A stretch of DNA of 64,000 nt from CAVVFX01 sp963777595 (lineage in GTDB: Bacteria; Acidobacteriota; Terriglobia; Bryobacterales; Bryobacteraceae): positions 1 through 64,000 of the forward strand of contig CAVZRE010000003.1 in the NCBI GenBank assembly GCA_963777595.1, written 5' to 3'. The notes beneath the pieces are model-generated. The model made no database searches. It worked only from the letters and a program-made list of their open reading frames with translations, and was not told the DNA's origin. Shown here piece after piece: positions 19,161 through 29,258 of the stretch. Position 1 is the stretch's first letter, and each line of letters opens with the position of its first letter. The position numbers and the translations under genes were made by a program.

Positions 19161-22100
19161 CTACTCTACAGTAATCGTTTCGTCCAGATTGAGAATGGCA
19201 CTGGCAACCGTGGTCCAAGCCGCCAATTCTACTCGATCCATTTTCGGATCCGCCGGGGTCTCCCCATTCTTCAACAATTCATCCGCGTGCTTGCGATCGT
19301 GCGAAAAGCTGTCCATCTCTTCCTTGGCAAGATGGGTCAAGACTGCGACTTCCGACTTGTCCGGCTTCCGTGATGTCGCAAACTCAAATGCCAGCGTCGC
19401 TCGTTGTCCCGGATCGCGCCCCGCCTTCCGAATCACTCGTTCCGCCAGCATTCGCGCCGATTCTAAATACGTCGGATCGTTCAAAAGCACTAATGCCTGC
19501 AGCGGAGTATTGGTCAACGTTCGTCGAACCGTACATTTCTCGCGGCTCGGCGCATCGAATACGGACATCTGCGCGGGCGGCACGGTGCGTTTCCAGAACG
19601 TGTACATGCTGCGCCGATACAAATCCGGCCCATGGCTTTGCACGTAAGTCTGCATGGAGAAGCCTTCGCCAAATGCCATCTCTTCCCACAACCCTTTGGG
19701 CTGGTAAGGCAGCACGCTGGGACCGCCGATCGCTGGATTGAGCAAGCCGCTCAGCGCCAACGCATTGTCGCGCACCATTTCCGCCGGAAGACGGAAGCGA
19801 GGTCCGCGCGCCAGGAGGCGATTCTCGGGATCCTTCTCGATCATCTGCGGAGTCACTTTCGACGACTGGCGATAGGCAGCCGAAGTTACGATCAGCCGCT
19901 GCATGCGCGCGCACATCCCATTTCGTACGAATGAATTCCGTAGCAAGCCAGTCCAGCAATTCCGGATGGGACGGCGGATCGCCTTGCGATCCGAAATTCT
20001 CCGCCGTTTTCACAATGCCCGTGCCAAAATACATCTGCCAATATCGATTCACGGCCACGCGCGCGGTAAGTGGATGCGAAGGATCGATCAGCCATTCGGC
20101 GAGATCCAGACGCGTGGCGCGCTTGCCGTTATGGACCGTGAGAGGGGGCAAAATTGCCGGGGTTCCCGGCTCGACCTTATCGGTTTGATTCCGGTAATCT
20201 CCGCGCGCCAATACGAAAGAATCCCGCGGTTTGTCCATCTCACTCATCACCATGGTGGTGAGAATCTGCTTCTGCAGCGCCGCCGATTTTTCGCGCAGCG
20301 ATTTCAGTTCGGCATAGCGGTCCCGCAATCCCGCTTCCGCGACATAACGAAGATAGTGTTCCCGCAGCCTCGTCTCTTCTGTTTTCGTCAACTTGCCGCC
20401 AACCCCGGAGAGAACCGCTTGCACCGGATACTGCACTCCGATGTGCTCCACTTCCCGCTCAAGCAATGCGCGATTATAAAAGCGTAAATCATCAATGGAC
20501 CCGCTGAAGCTTCCCGCGTCCGGCTCCTTTACCCCGATCTGCAACTCTGCATCCGAGCGGATGGCGCCCCCGAGAGTATCGCTGACTGTTATCATTTCGG
20601 CCGGCTTGCCATCAACGTATAACTTCAGTCCCGACGCCTTCCCGCTGCCGTCGTAAGTGAACGCGAAATGCTTCCAATCGGTGCGTGTATAGTGATCGCG
20701 GGTGCGAACCCGAAGCGTATTGCGCGGCCACTCGGAAGTAATCCGCACTTCAATTTGCGCGGCGCGCACTTGAATCCCAACCAGGACAGGCTCACCGAAC
20801 CAGACTTCATATCCCTTGCGGGTCTTCGCATCGGTAATCTTCTCGAAGACCGGCTCCGGCAGCTTCGAACCAGGAGGCCGCACCCACATCGCGACACTAA
20901 ACGGATCGTTGCGCTCGAAAGCTCCCGCCTGCCCCAAGGTGATCAAGGTCTGTCCGTCGAAAGAGACGGCTTTCGCAATCTGACCCTCGCCAAATGTCGG
21001 ATCACCCTTCATCGTGCGGCCGTCGAGATAATGTCCCGAGCTATCGGCGAGACTGCCGTCCATCTGATAATGCGCGGTTAAGCCCGCATGGTCCAGTTGC
21101 GCCGGCTTGCCCGCGAGCGAAGCTTTCCATGCGGTGACTGCGTCGGTGACCGGTTTCCCGTTGATCACTTCTTCAGCCGACTTGATCTGCGCAGCCAGTT
21201 CCTTAGCTCGGGCCTCCTGATCTGGAGTCGGCAGTTGCAGGTACGGTGCGGCATTGCCCAGCTTGCCGTCGAGACCCTTTTCGGAGACCGAATTGAAGAA
21301 AGCGAAGAACTGATAAAACTCTTTCTGCGAAATCGGATCGTACTTGTGATTGTGACAGCGCGCGCAACCCATGGTGAGGCCCATCCAGGTGTTGGAGGTC
21401 GTCTCAGCGCGGTCCGCGACATACTCCACGAGATACTCTTCCGGAATCGCGCCGCCTTCGAAATTGATCATGTGGTTGCGGTTGAAGCCAGTGGCAATTT
21501 TCTCGTCCTTGCCGGCCTTGGGCAACAAATCGCCAGCGAGTTGCAGCACCGTAAAACGGTCGAAAGGCATGTTGCTGTTGTAGGCGCGGATTACCCAATC
21601 GCGCCAGGGCCACATGTCGCGTTGGCTATCGATGTGATACCCATGCGAATCTGCATAGCGCGCGAGGTCCAGCCATTCCATGGCCATGCGTTCGCCGTAA
21701 TGGGGAGAGGCGAGCAGACGATCTACCTGCTTCTCGTAAGCGTCCGGCGACTTGTCGGCAATGAACGCAGCAGTCTCTTCCAGCGTCGGCGGCAAGCCTG
21801 TCAAATCGAAACTGACCCGGCGCAGCAGGGTAACGCGATCGGCTTCAACGGAAGGCTTCAGGCCTTCGGCTTCGAGCTTCGCGAGAACGAAGTTGTCAAT
21901 CGGGTTCCGAACCCAGGCGGCATCCTTTACGGGCGGCAACGACGGCCTTACCGGCGCGGAAAACGCCCAGTGCGTTTCCCATTTGGCGCCTTCATCGATC
22001 CATTCCTTGATGAGTTGCGTTTGCTTCGCGGAGAGTGTGAGTTCCGCGTTGGGCGGAGGCATCCGCCGATTCTTGTCGGGATGGCTGACACGCTGAAATA

Positions 22101-22353
22101 GGATACTCTTCGCTGCATCGCCAGGGACGATCAACGCACCCTTGGCCCGTTGCGCATACGCGCCTCCGTCGCGGAGATCAAGCCGGAGATTGGCCATGCG
22201 GTGCTTCTCGTCCGGTCCATGGCACTTGAAGCAGTTATCGGAAAGGATGGGCCGGATTTCGCGGTTGAAATCGACCGCGCCCAACAAGGGTAGCGTGGCG
22301 AGGGAGGTTAACGCGCCAGCGAGTAAAACGGCCGGAACAAGGGATCGGTACAT
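19161..22353 (-). pseudogene. PSD1 cytochrome c / DUF1549 / LamG / DUF1553 protein, one frameshift
   Basis: Start ATG 22353 gives a signal peptide (MYRSLVPAVLLAGALTSLA). Order: PSD1 cytochrome with CFKCH; DUF1549 (residues ~130-370); a laminin-G/concanavalin-like lectin insert (~430-640, e.g. LTAHYQMDGSLADSSGHYLD and PFSVAMWVRPPG); DUF1553. The frame breaks within a GC-alternating tract near 19905-19912 after WDVRA and resumes as MQRLIVTSAAYRQSSK to the stop at 19161. Joined, the protein has ~1,060 residues. LamG inserts often bind glycans, which fits the sulfatase gene 51 bases upstream. Copy 1 at 7838-10962 lacks this insert. The dinucleotide repeat at the break is a plausible slippage site, biological or technical. 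Confidence 0.85.
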
Positions 22354-22404
22354 GCCTGTATCCGCAATTCTCTCACTGTTGAGGCCTCGTTTGCAGACCA
22401 GGCT

Positions 22405-23736
22405 TCACCTGACCGCGTAGCTTCTCCCTTCCTCCGCCAGAGCCAGCATTTCCTTCATCACCGCCGGAAAAGAGTCGGAGACATCATGCCGTTCGCTAAG
22501 ATCCTGTTCGAGATCGTATAGTTTGGGCTCCTGATTGGGCGGGAGACTGAGCTTCCATTTGCCCTTCCGAATTCCGCCTAGACGTGCGCCGCCATAGCTG
22601 AAGAACGCGTCGTGCGGGGACTTGGCGGACGGCTCGCGACGCAAGAGCGGCATCAAGTCCTTGCCATCGATCGGACGGTCACTCGGTACCGCGGCGCCCG
22701 CCGCCAACGCAAAGGTAGTGAACAGGTCCATGCCGCCAGTCACTTCGTGGCACTCAGTCCCAGCCTGAATGACGCCAGGCCAGTTAAAGATCGCCGGCAC
22801 GCGCGGCCCCCCTTCCCAATAATTGGTTCCCTTGTAACCTCGCAACAGGTGGGCCGACGATGGCCGCGGGTCGCCATAAGCTCCAAATGCCCGCTTGAGC
22901 GCAGGCACGCTCGGAGACTCGGCGGCAAGCGGCCCGTTATCGGACGAAAAAACAATCAGCGTGTTTTTTTCGAGCCCCAAGGACTCTACTTTTTCAACAA
23001 TCCGCCCGTAGCACCAATCCATACATTGCACCGCGTCGCCATACGCGCCGATGGCCGATTTGCCTTCGAAGCGCTTGGGAACAAACCACGGAGTATGGGT
23101 TTCAATGTTGGCGAAGTGCAAGAAGAAAGGGCGGTCGCGATTCTCCTCGAGAAAGCGCTCCGCATCGGCAGTGAACTTATCCGGCATGTTGGGAAGGTCC
23201 GCGGGAACCTCTACTTTTTCGAGACCGCGATAGATCGGAATCGGCGGATAGTCCTTCTTCACCACTGGCAGGAAATCGTTGGGATAAGGCGTCCCATAAT
23301 ATTCATCGAAGCCATTGTTGGGTGGCAGCGACTCCGGAACATCGCCCAGATGCCATTTCCCGATCAGGCCTGTGCGATATCCTGCCTTGCGCAGCACGGC
23401 GCCGATTGTGACCTCGCTGCCGGCGGTTATGCCCTTCGCGCCGGGATAAAGGATATTTTGCACCGGCTTCATGCGCGCGCTGTAACGTCCCGTCAGAATC
23501 GCGGCCCGCGACGGAGTGCACACGGAGGCCGGAGCGTAGAAATCGCTGAAGCGCATACCCGCTTTGGCCGCGCGATCCAGGTTGGGAGTGGAAATTCCCT
23601 TGGCGCCGAAACACGCAATGTCGTCATAGCCAAGATCGTCGGCAAGGAAATGAATGATGTTAGGCGGACGTTTGACTGTCTGAGCGTTGGCAGCGAAGGC
23701 CAGCGAAAGTGTCTTGACGAACGATCGTCGATTCAT
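22405..23736 (-). CDS. Type I sulfatase (arylsulfatase A-like), exported
   Basis: 443 residues from ATG 23736. A twin-arginine-like start (MNRRSFVKTLSLAFAANA) precedes the sulfatase domain: NIIHFLADDLGYDD with metal-binding Asp33-Asp34, and the signature VCTPSRAAILTGR, in which Cys73 should be converted to formylglycine by a sulfatase-maturing enzyme not present in this window. Further core motifs are GYRTGLIGKWHLGD and VFSSDNGP. It hydrolyses sulfate esters, probably of an external polysaccharide or glycoconjugate given its export. It is the first gene of a minus-strand run with PSD1-LamG-DUF1553, DUF1501 and PQQ dehydrogenase. A frame extension to 23877 was rejected because it would bury the export signal. 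Confidence 0.92.
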   Translation of the reverse strand: MNRRSFVKTLSLAFAANAQTVKRPPNIIHFLADDLGYDDIACFGAKGISTPNLDRAAKAGMRFSDFYAPASVCTPSRAAILTGRYSARMKPVQNILYPGAKGITAGSEVTIGAVLRKAGYRTGLIGKWHLGDVPESLPPNNGFDEYYGTPYPNDFLPVVKKDYPPIPIYRGLEKVEVPADLPNMPDKFTADAERFLEENRDRPFFLHFANIETHTPWFVPKRFEGKSAIGAYGDAVQCMDWCYGRIVEKVESLGLEKNTLIVFSSDNGPLAAESPSVPALKRAFGAYGDPRPSSAHLLRGYKGTNYWEGGPRVPAIFNWPGVIQAGTECHEVTGGMDLFTTFALAAGAAVPSDRPIDGKDLMPLLRREPSAKSPHDAFFSYGGARLGGIRKGKWKLSLPPNQEPKLYDLEQDLSERHDVSDSFPAVMKEMLALAEEGRSYAVR

Positions 23737-23926
23737 CGATTGCGGTCCCCCTTGGACCGCGCAGGACGCCTCATCCCGCTTCCGGAAGTTGAGGCGGGGG
23801 TCTTCGAGCGGGAGAGGGCGCGCGCCGACGTTACCAGCCTGTTCACTAAAAGTTGACGATACCAAGTTTCCGGTCAACGCGGCTTAAACCTCTGCCTCCT
23901 CGCGCCGGGCGCTAAGATTATTCTGC

Positions 23927-24859
23927 ATGTTCACAATTTGTTTGGCCGTATTGCTGTTGTGCGCGGATATGTTCGCCCAAACGATCAATGACCAAAACAC
24001 TCCGCCGCATCCGCCGCGGCCGCCCACCATAGCGGATATCCAATACGGTCCGTATCCGATGAACGATTTCGATCTTTACCTGGCGAAGTCCGACAAGCCG
24101 ACGCCGCTTGTGCTGTACTATTTCCCGGGCGCATTCGTCGTAGGAAATAAGAATACGATCAGCCCTTTCCTTTTGGATGCCTGCGCTAAAGCAGGCATCA
24201 GCGTGGCTTCCATCAACTACCGCTATTCCAAGGTCGCGCCCTTCCCTGCCCCGTTTCTCGATGCCGCCCGCGCCCTTCAATTCCTACGCCTGCACGCCAG
24301 GGAATACAACATCGATTCCCGCGCCGTCGCTGCCACCGGATCGTCGGCTGGCGCCGACATTTCACTGTGGCTGGGTTTTCACAAGGACCTTGCCGATCCT
24401 GGAAGCAGCGATCCGGTGTTCCGGCAATCGACGCGCATTTCTTCGGTTGGAGCGGCATCCGCGCAGACTACGCTCGATCCGCGAGTCCTGCTGAAATTAG
24501 TGGGACCGGAAGGGCCCGCCAATCCCGCGATCTCTACGCTCTACGGAATCAAGCGCGACGAGATGGATAATCCGCGCTACTTCAAGCGATACGACGAGGC
24601 GTCAGCGGCAGCGCTGCTGACAACGGATGCGGCGCCTGTATTTCTCTACTATTCGATGCCGAACAAACCAGTCACCCACGAAACGCCCCCGGGAGAACGA
24701 ATGCATCATCCGCTGTTCGGCTTCTATTTGAAGGAACAAATGGACAAGTTAGGAGTAGAGTGCGTGATGCGCGTGAAGGCAGACTATCCGGGGAATAATC
24801 CAGGTCCACAATGGAATCAGGAAATGGTGCAATTCTTCGTTAAGCATTTCCCGAAGTAG
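23927..24859 (+). CDS. Alpha/beta hydrolase (esterase/lipase-like), exported
   Basis: 310 residues with a signal peptide (MFTICLAVLLLCADMFAQ). The nucleophile elbow is GSSAG (138-142) with Ser140, as in the HSL/BD-FAE esterases. The oxyanion-hole motif, normally HGGGF, reads FPGAF (66-70), a marked change. ASINYRYS (94-101) and the C-terminal catalytic region are family-like. It would act in the periplasm or outside on an ester, perhaps from plant polysaccharide. It is divergent from the sulfatase gene (190-base gap) and its last 20 bases overlap the convergent CpaE-like gene. Confidence 0.8.
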   Translation: MFTICLAVLLLCADMFAQTINDQNTPPHPPRPPTIADIQYGPYPMNDFDLYLAKSDKPTPLVLYYFPGAFVVGNKNTISPFLLDACAKAGISVASINYRYSKVAPFPAPFLDAARALQFLRLHAREYNIDSRAVAATGSSAGADISLWLGFHKDLADPGSSDPVFRQSTRISSVGAASAQTTLDPRVLLKLVGPEGPANPAISTLYGIKRDEMDNPRYFKRYDEASAAALLTTDAAPVFLYYSMPNKPVTHETPPGERMHHPLFGFYLKEQMDKLGVECVMRVKADYPGNNPGPQWNQEMVQFFVKHFPK

Positions 24860-26027
24860 CCGGCCGTTCACTAGAGCTTCGCGCTCCGGAAAACAAACCG
24901 AATAACGTCCGTCCGGACTTCGCCTTGGTTTCGAGCGGCGCGATGAGGCTCTGAGCGAAAGCTTCGCACGCTCTCCCGACTGCGGATGTATCCGACACGA
25001 GGCACCGCTTCAGATTGGCTTCCCACAGACTCTTATAATCATTCGGAATCAACTGGGCAATAGGATAGCCGAGAATCTCCGCAACGGCGGAGGGGTCCGG
25101 ACCTTTCTTCGAGTATCGATTCAAAACAATTTTCAAACGGTCCTCCGGCACCCCGCGCGCGATGAGTCCGGCGCATCGCTTGCGCGCCAGCATCAAAGAT
25201 GGCACCTCCGGCGTGCACACCACGTATACTGTCTTTGCGCTCGAGACTATGGCGTCCGTTGCAAAATTGACAACCTCGGGAAGATCGAAAATGACGTGCT
25301 CGTATCGGATGCGTGTAAACGTCAGCAGCCTGCGGTAGGCCCAGGGTGAGACGTGCGGAACCGTTCCCTCTTTGTTGTAGGCCGGAAGAACCGCGAAATT
25401 CTGTACAGGCGTAATCACATCATTCCAAACCGCTTCTAACTGATGAGATTCCTGCAGAGCATCCACAACAGAACGCTGCGGATTGAGATTGAGGTACATG
25501 GCGGCCGGTCCGGAGTGTAAGTCAGCCTCAATCAGGATAGCGCTCCGGCCGCACTTATTCGCCAGCGCGCCACAGACGGTGAGGGCCACAGTGGAAGCGC
25601 CGCTGCCGGCTTTAGAGGGCAGGAAAGCGATCACATTATTCGGACCCACTCGACTCACGGCATCCATCGCATCGCTAATGAATTGCGCGAAATCCTGTGG
25701 TGAGATCGATGTCGGAATGATTCTAAGATATCCCCCCGTTACCCGCATAACCCGCTCGCCTTCCCAGTCATCAGCAAAGCCGACGATTGCTACATTTGGG
25801 CAAGCAGAGCGAATGGTCGCCTCTGCCTGGAGGGCGTCATCGCGGTCTTGAAACTCGATTAGAACCAATTCCGGATTATAGGAGTTGATCAACCGGACCA
25901 TGTCGGATGCCGTGGGGCGATAGTCCGGACTGCGGTATAAGTTGATATCCGCCGAGTTAAGACAACGGCGCTGGACTCTCCAGAAAGGCTCGCCGGAAGC
26001 TGCGAAGATCATAGCCGTGAGCATCAT
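24840..26027 (-). CDS. CpaE-like ATPase: degenerate receiver plus MinD/ParA-type domain
   Basis: 395 residues. Residues 1-125 have the alternating alpha/beta pattern of a receiver domain (PELVLIEFQDRDD; VAIVGFADD) but lack the full phosphorylation pocket. A deviant Walker A follows, PSKAGSGASTVAL, in which the lysine next to the terminal Ser/Thr is Ala, as is usual in CpaE proteins. ILIEADLHSGPAAMYLNL and HVIFDLPEV follow. CpaE proteins help localise Tad/Flp pilus machinery, yet no pilus genes are visible here, so the role could differ. Two adjacent ATGs (26027, 26024) and one at 26012 are possible starts; none has a strong ribosome binding site. An AT-rich stretch at ~26040-26120 could hold its promoter. 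Confidence 0.82.
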   Translation of the reverse strand: MMLTAMIFAASGEPFWRVQRRCLNSADINLYRSPDYRPTASDMVRLINSYNPELVLIEFQDRDDALQAEATIRSACPNVAIVGFADDWEGERVMRVTGGYLRIIPTSISPQDFAQFISDAMDAVSRVGPNNVIAFLPSKAGSGASTVALTVCGALANKCGRSAILIEADLHSGPAAMYLNLNPQRSVVDALQESHQLEAVWNDVITPVQNFAVLPAYNKEGTVPHVSPWAYRRLLTFTRIRYEHVIFDLPEVVNFATDAIVSSAKTVYVVCTPEVPSLMLARKRCAGLIARGVPEDRLKIVLNRYSKKGPDPSAVAEILGYPIAQLIPNDYKSLWEANLKRCLVSDTSAVGRACEAFAQSLIAPLETKAKSGRTLFGLFSGARSSSERPATSGNA

Positions 26028-26194
26028 AAGAGTAACTCTGCTACACGGATTTTATCAGGCAACTCATACCCAAGATAAGATACACAAAGGTAGTTACATA
26101 CTTATACGGAGACAAAATACCTGAAAGGATACGTTGCCGTGGCCAGGTCAGCGTTGGCGGCAACGCATTCGCATTGCCGCCGCGTAAGATCGGA

Positions 26195-27339
26195 CTAAAG
26201 ATCGACCCAGGCGCGCTTCTTCGAACTTTCGAGCACCTTCTCGACGATATGCAAGCCGCGAAGGCCGTCGACAAATTGGCCGTATTCGACCGGCGCATTG
26301 CGATCCTCAACAGTTTTATAGAAACGCCGCATGGTCTGTTTTTGCGTATCGTCGTAGCCTTCGCTGTGTCCGCCCGGAAGATCCGCATAGGACCTCGCAG
26401 CCGGCAGCATCAGCGAGGGATCTTTGACCATGACGCAATTGGCCTCGTTGCGATGTCCGATCCAAAGAGTGTCAGGCGACTCCTGATCCCACGTGACGGA
26501 ACTTTTGGAGCCGTAGATCTCGATGCGGAAGTAGTTCTTGCGTCCGGCCGAGACCTGGCTAACGGTCATAGCACCGCGCGCCTTGTCTCCCAGCCGAAGA
26601 ATCATCGAGCCGAAGTCTTCCGTGTCGATCGTCGACTTCTTCGTAGTCGCCCGGCTGCAGCGTCTTTCCGGCGAAGGTCTCGATCTCCCCTTTGGGCCGC
26701 TTGCGAGTCTTATGAAACGTTGCCAGGTCGGCGCATAGCGACTGTGATCCGCAGGCCAGTGGTGTGCTCGATCATGTCGCACCAGTGCGTGCCGATATCG
26801 GCGAAGCAGCGCGACGGGCCATTTTCCTTGGAATCGATACGCCAGTTCCAGTCCGTATCGTAGAGCAGCCAGTCCTGCGAGTAAGTGCCCTGAACTACGA
26901 GGATTTCGCCTAACTCGCCGGCCTCCCTCATCCGGCGGATCTGCTGACACATCGGGTAGTAACGCAGATTGTGGAAGGTGCAATTGGCCAGGTTCTTCTC
27001 CGCCGCGAGATCGACCAACTGCCGCGCTTCCGCGGTGGAGGTGGCCAGAGGCTTCTCGCAGATTACGTGTTTGCCGGCGAGCAGCGCATCGCGCGTAATC
27101 GGGAAATGGAGCGCATTGGGCGTGCAGACGTGGACCGCGTCGATTGTCTTGTCGTCGAGCAGCGTCCGGTAGTCGCCGGTATAGCGCTCCACTCCGATCT
27201 GCCCGGCGAAGGTTCGAGCGAGATCGTCGGTTGCGGAAGCGACGCCCGCGATCTCCACATTGCCCAGGCGGCGGACGGCTTCCGAGTGGGTGCGTCCCAT
27301 AAACCCAGTTCCAAGAATTGCTGTTCTGATTTTCCTCAT
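26195..27339 (-). pseudogene. Gfo/Idh/MocA family oxidoreductase, at least two frameshifts
   Basis: ATG 27339 begins MRKIRTAILGTGFMGRTH, a Rossmann NAD(P)-binding motif, then CEKPLA with the conserved lysine and GPSRCFADIGTHWCDM with the substrate-site histidine. After TGLRIT the frame ends early; a second frame reads ADLATFHKTRKRPKGEIETF and GKTLQPGDYEEVD, and a third starts at IDTEDFGSMILRLGD and runs to the stop at 26195. So breaks lie near 26745 and 26633. The joined protein is ~380 residues, normal for sugar or inositol dehydrogenases. The substrate is unknown. The gene stands alone between a CpaE-like ATPase and a divergent small membrane protein. Decay or sequence error are both possible. 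Confidence 0.82.
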
Positions 27340-27457
27340 CGAACGATCAATGTATCGCAGTTTGAGAGGGGTCGAAACAGAAGGAAGCGCACGGCGAAGC
27401 CAAGCCTCGGAATTTTGCAAACAAATTCTCCCATTTTTGGTGTAGAGTGTATGCTAT

Positions 27458-27793
27458 ATGGTGGTTCGTATCCGGTTCCGAAGCGGACCGCGCATTGAAC
27501 GGAGAAAGGGCAAGAATTCCCGAATTGCCTGGGTGGTGGCCGGCCTCCTGACTTTGGGCTCCGTTTCCTGCCTTGTCCTGGGACTTTGGAGATTGGGAGT
27601 CGATTTTGGCTGGACCTCAAATTTCGTGTTCCCAGATGTTTCCGTCCTCTCGCACTGGCAGATCTGGTTCACGGCGTCGCTGCTCATACAAGCTGCCGCC
27701 TGGAAGCTCAATCAGTACGGAAAGCCTAAGCAAGCTGACGACGAACCGCAGGCTGCAAAAAACGATAAAGATAAGATGACGGCCAACGCCTAG
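27458..27793 (+). CDS. Small two-helix membrane protein, unknown function
   Basis: 111 residues. A basic N-terminus (VRIRFRSGPRIERRKGKN) is followed by two hydrophobic helices (about 23-46, and 65-82) and a charged, lysine-rich tail. The positive-inside rule predicts both ends in the cytoplasm. No family is recognised. It is divergent from the broken oxidoreductase with a gap of 118 bases and precedes the two-component cassette by 145 bases. A real gene is likely because the frame, membrane pattern and tail are coherent, but there is no functional clue. Confidence 0.55.
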   Translation: MVVRIRFRSGPRIERRKGKNSRIAWVVAGLLTLGSVSCLVLGLWRLGVDFGWTSNFVFPDVSVLSHWQIWFTASLLIQAAAWKLNQYGKPKQADDEPQAAKNDKDKMTANA

Positions 27794-27904
27794 CACCGCG
27801 GCCACTTGGGGCAAGATCCGTCAGGTCGGCGGAACACCTTAAATCCTGCTACATTTCCCGACATTTTGAGACGTCCCCGACACGACTTCCCAAGTACCCT
27901 GAGG

Positions 27905-27923
27905 TTGTGACAAGAAGTCACAA
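27905..27923. promoter_or_regulatory. Perfect inverted repeat upstream of the two-component cassette
   Basis: TTGTGAC, a five-base spacer AAGAA, then GTCACAA: seven-base perfect arms ending 15 bases before ATG 27939. It can be an operator or a small hairpin in the 5' leader. It overlaps no coding sequence and the ribosome binding site (GAAAGGGAC) lies between it and the start. Binding by the regulator encoded at 28482-29252 is possible but OmpR-type factors more often bind direct repeats. Confidence 0.45.
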
Positions 27924-27938
27924 CGAAAGGGACAAAAA

Positions 27939-28466
27939 ATGAAAAACTTTAAATCAGTGCAGCTTATCAGCGGGGGCCTTATGCTAGCAGCCGGGTTAGC
28001 GGCCGCTTCTGTTCAATCGACGCCGCCGGCGCCTCCCACCTGCGGGCAAAGCATCGCGAACGATGCCAAGGCGATCTCCGCCGATTTGTCCGCTATCGCC
28101 GCGCAAGCCGATGCCCAGGGCTTCAATTCGGCGGTCGAGCAGTTTGCCGCCGGCGTTGAGTCGGTCTTGCCGGCGCTGAATCGCCCGAGCCAAGACGCCG
28201 TCCAGAAGTTTGTAACCGACCTGGCCAACGCAACTTCTTCCTCTGGTCCAGGGGGCGCCACCATCACTCCGAGCGAGCGATTGGTCCTGACCAATGACTG
28301 GGTAATCCTGGTCACCAGCACCGGCGCCACCTCCTCTCAGATCTCCACCATATCGGACGACCTGGTAGCCGTTTTGTCCAGTATGAAGGGAATCTCGTTG
28401 TCTCAACTGCAAGCCGACTTCGGCATCCTGATCAGCGACGCCCAGTCGTGCGCCGTTCAGAACTAA
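27939..28466 (+). CDS. Exported alpha-helical protein of unknown function, first gene of a two-component cassette
   Basis: 175 residues: signal peptide (MKNFKSVQLISGGLMLAAGLA), then a Pro-rich linker with a cysteine (TCGQS) and a mostly helical, Ala/Ser-rich body. A second cysteine (QSCAVQN) is seven residues... from the C-terminus, so the two could form a disulfide that ties the ends together. No domain is recognised. It is 15 bases upstream of the response regulator and seems to be the first gene of a four-gene unit. Such a placement suggests a periplasmic ligand, sensor partner or regulated output of the kinase; this is inference from order only. Confidence 0.7.
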   Translation: MKNFKSVQLISGGLMLAAGLAAASVQSTPPAPPTCGQSIANDAKAISADLSAIAAQADAQGFNSAVEQFAAGVESVLPALNRPSQDAVQKFVTDLANATSSSGPGGATITPSERLVLTNDWVILVTSTGATSSQISTISDDLVAVLSSMKGISLSQLQADFGILISDAQSCAVQN

Positions 28467-28481
28467 CCTCCCGGAGGACCA

Positions 28482-29252
28482 ATGAAAACGGGACTCAAAG
28501 ACCTCTTGCGCGACCCGTCAGTCGATACTGGTGGAATGCCCAGCCTCCTTATCATCGATGACGACCGGGAAATGGTCGAACTGCTGGCGCGGTCGCTGGC
28601 GCAAGAGGGATTTGAGTTGCTCACCGCGGGAACCGGCGAGGACGGAATCGAGCAGGCGCAAACCGGGACGGTCGATTTGATCCTGCTCGATGTCATGCTG
28701 CCGGGCATCAACGGGTTTGAAGCTTTACGCCGCCTGCGCCGGTGCTCCGATGTTCCCGTAATCATGCTGACCGCCCGGGGCGAAGAGGTGGACCGAGTCG
28801 TCGGCCTCGAAATCGGAGCGGACGACTATCTTTCGAAACCATTCAGCATCCGCGAACTGGTGGCGCGAATCAATGCCATTCTGCGACGCACCGCAAAATC
28901 CCGCGAGCCGTACGGGAAGGGCGAAGACGAGCGTCGCGAGATGAAACATGGCTCGGTCCGGATGGACCTGCTCACCAGAACGGTCCGTTGCCAAGGTCAG
29001 ATCGTCAGCCTGACAACCGGTGAGTTTGACTTGTTGCGCCTCTTGATGGAATCCGCCGGTGAGCCGGTAAGCCGCGAAGATTTATGCAAAGGCGTCCTGG
29101 ACCGCGATTATTCCGTGTTCGATCGCGGCATCGATAACCTGGTCAGCGCTCTCCGTCGAAAACTGGGGGCTACGCCTGACGGCTTGGAGAGAATCAAGAC
29201 CATCCGCAATATAGGCTACGTTTATGTGGACCTCGGGAACGGGCCGCGGTGA
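28482..29252 (+). CDS. OmpR/PhoB-family response regulator
   Basis: 256 residues. ATG 28482 was chosen because GGAGG lies five bases upstream; a start at 28536 (MPSLLIIDDD) would remove an unusual 18-residue N-terminal extension. The receiver domain has IIDDD (24-28), phospho-acceptor Asp70 in LILLDVMLPG and Lys in LSKPF. The C-terminal winged helix (TGEFDLLRLLMESAGEPVSR ... IGYVYVD) binds DNA. It is the CpxR-like partner of the kinase that starts six bases after its stop. Expected function: transcriptional response to an envelope signal. Confidence 0.93.
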   Translation: MKTGLKDLLRDPSVDTGGMPSLLIIDDDREMVELLARSLAQEGFELLTAGTGEDGIEQAQTGTVDLILLDVMLPGINGFEALRRLRRCSDVPVIMLTARGEEVDRVVGLEIGADDYLSKPFSIRELVARINAILRRTAKSREPYGKGEDERREMKHGSVRMDLLTRTVRCQGQIVSLTTGEFDLLRLLMESAGEPVSREDLCKGVLDRDYSVFDRGIDNLVSALRRKLGATPDGLERIKTIRNIGYVYVDLGNGPR

Positions 29253-29258
29253 CGGAAA

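Noticed and set aside
22612..23856. 414-codon plus-strand frame
   Set aside because: Antisense shadow of the sulfatase gene, whose catalytic motifs prove the minus strand is coding.
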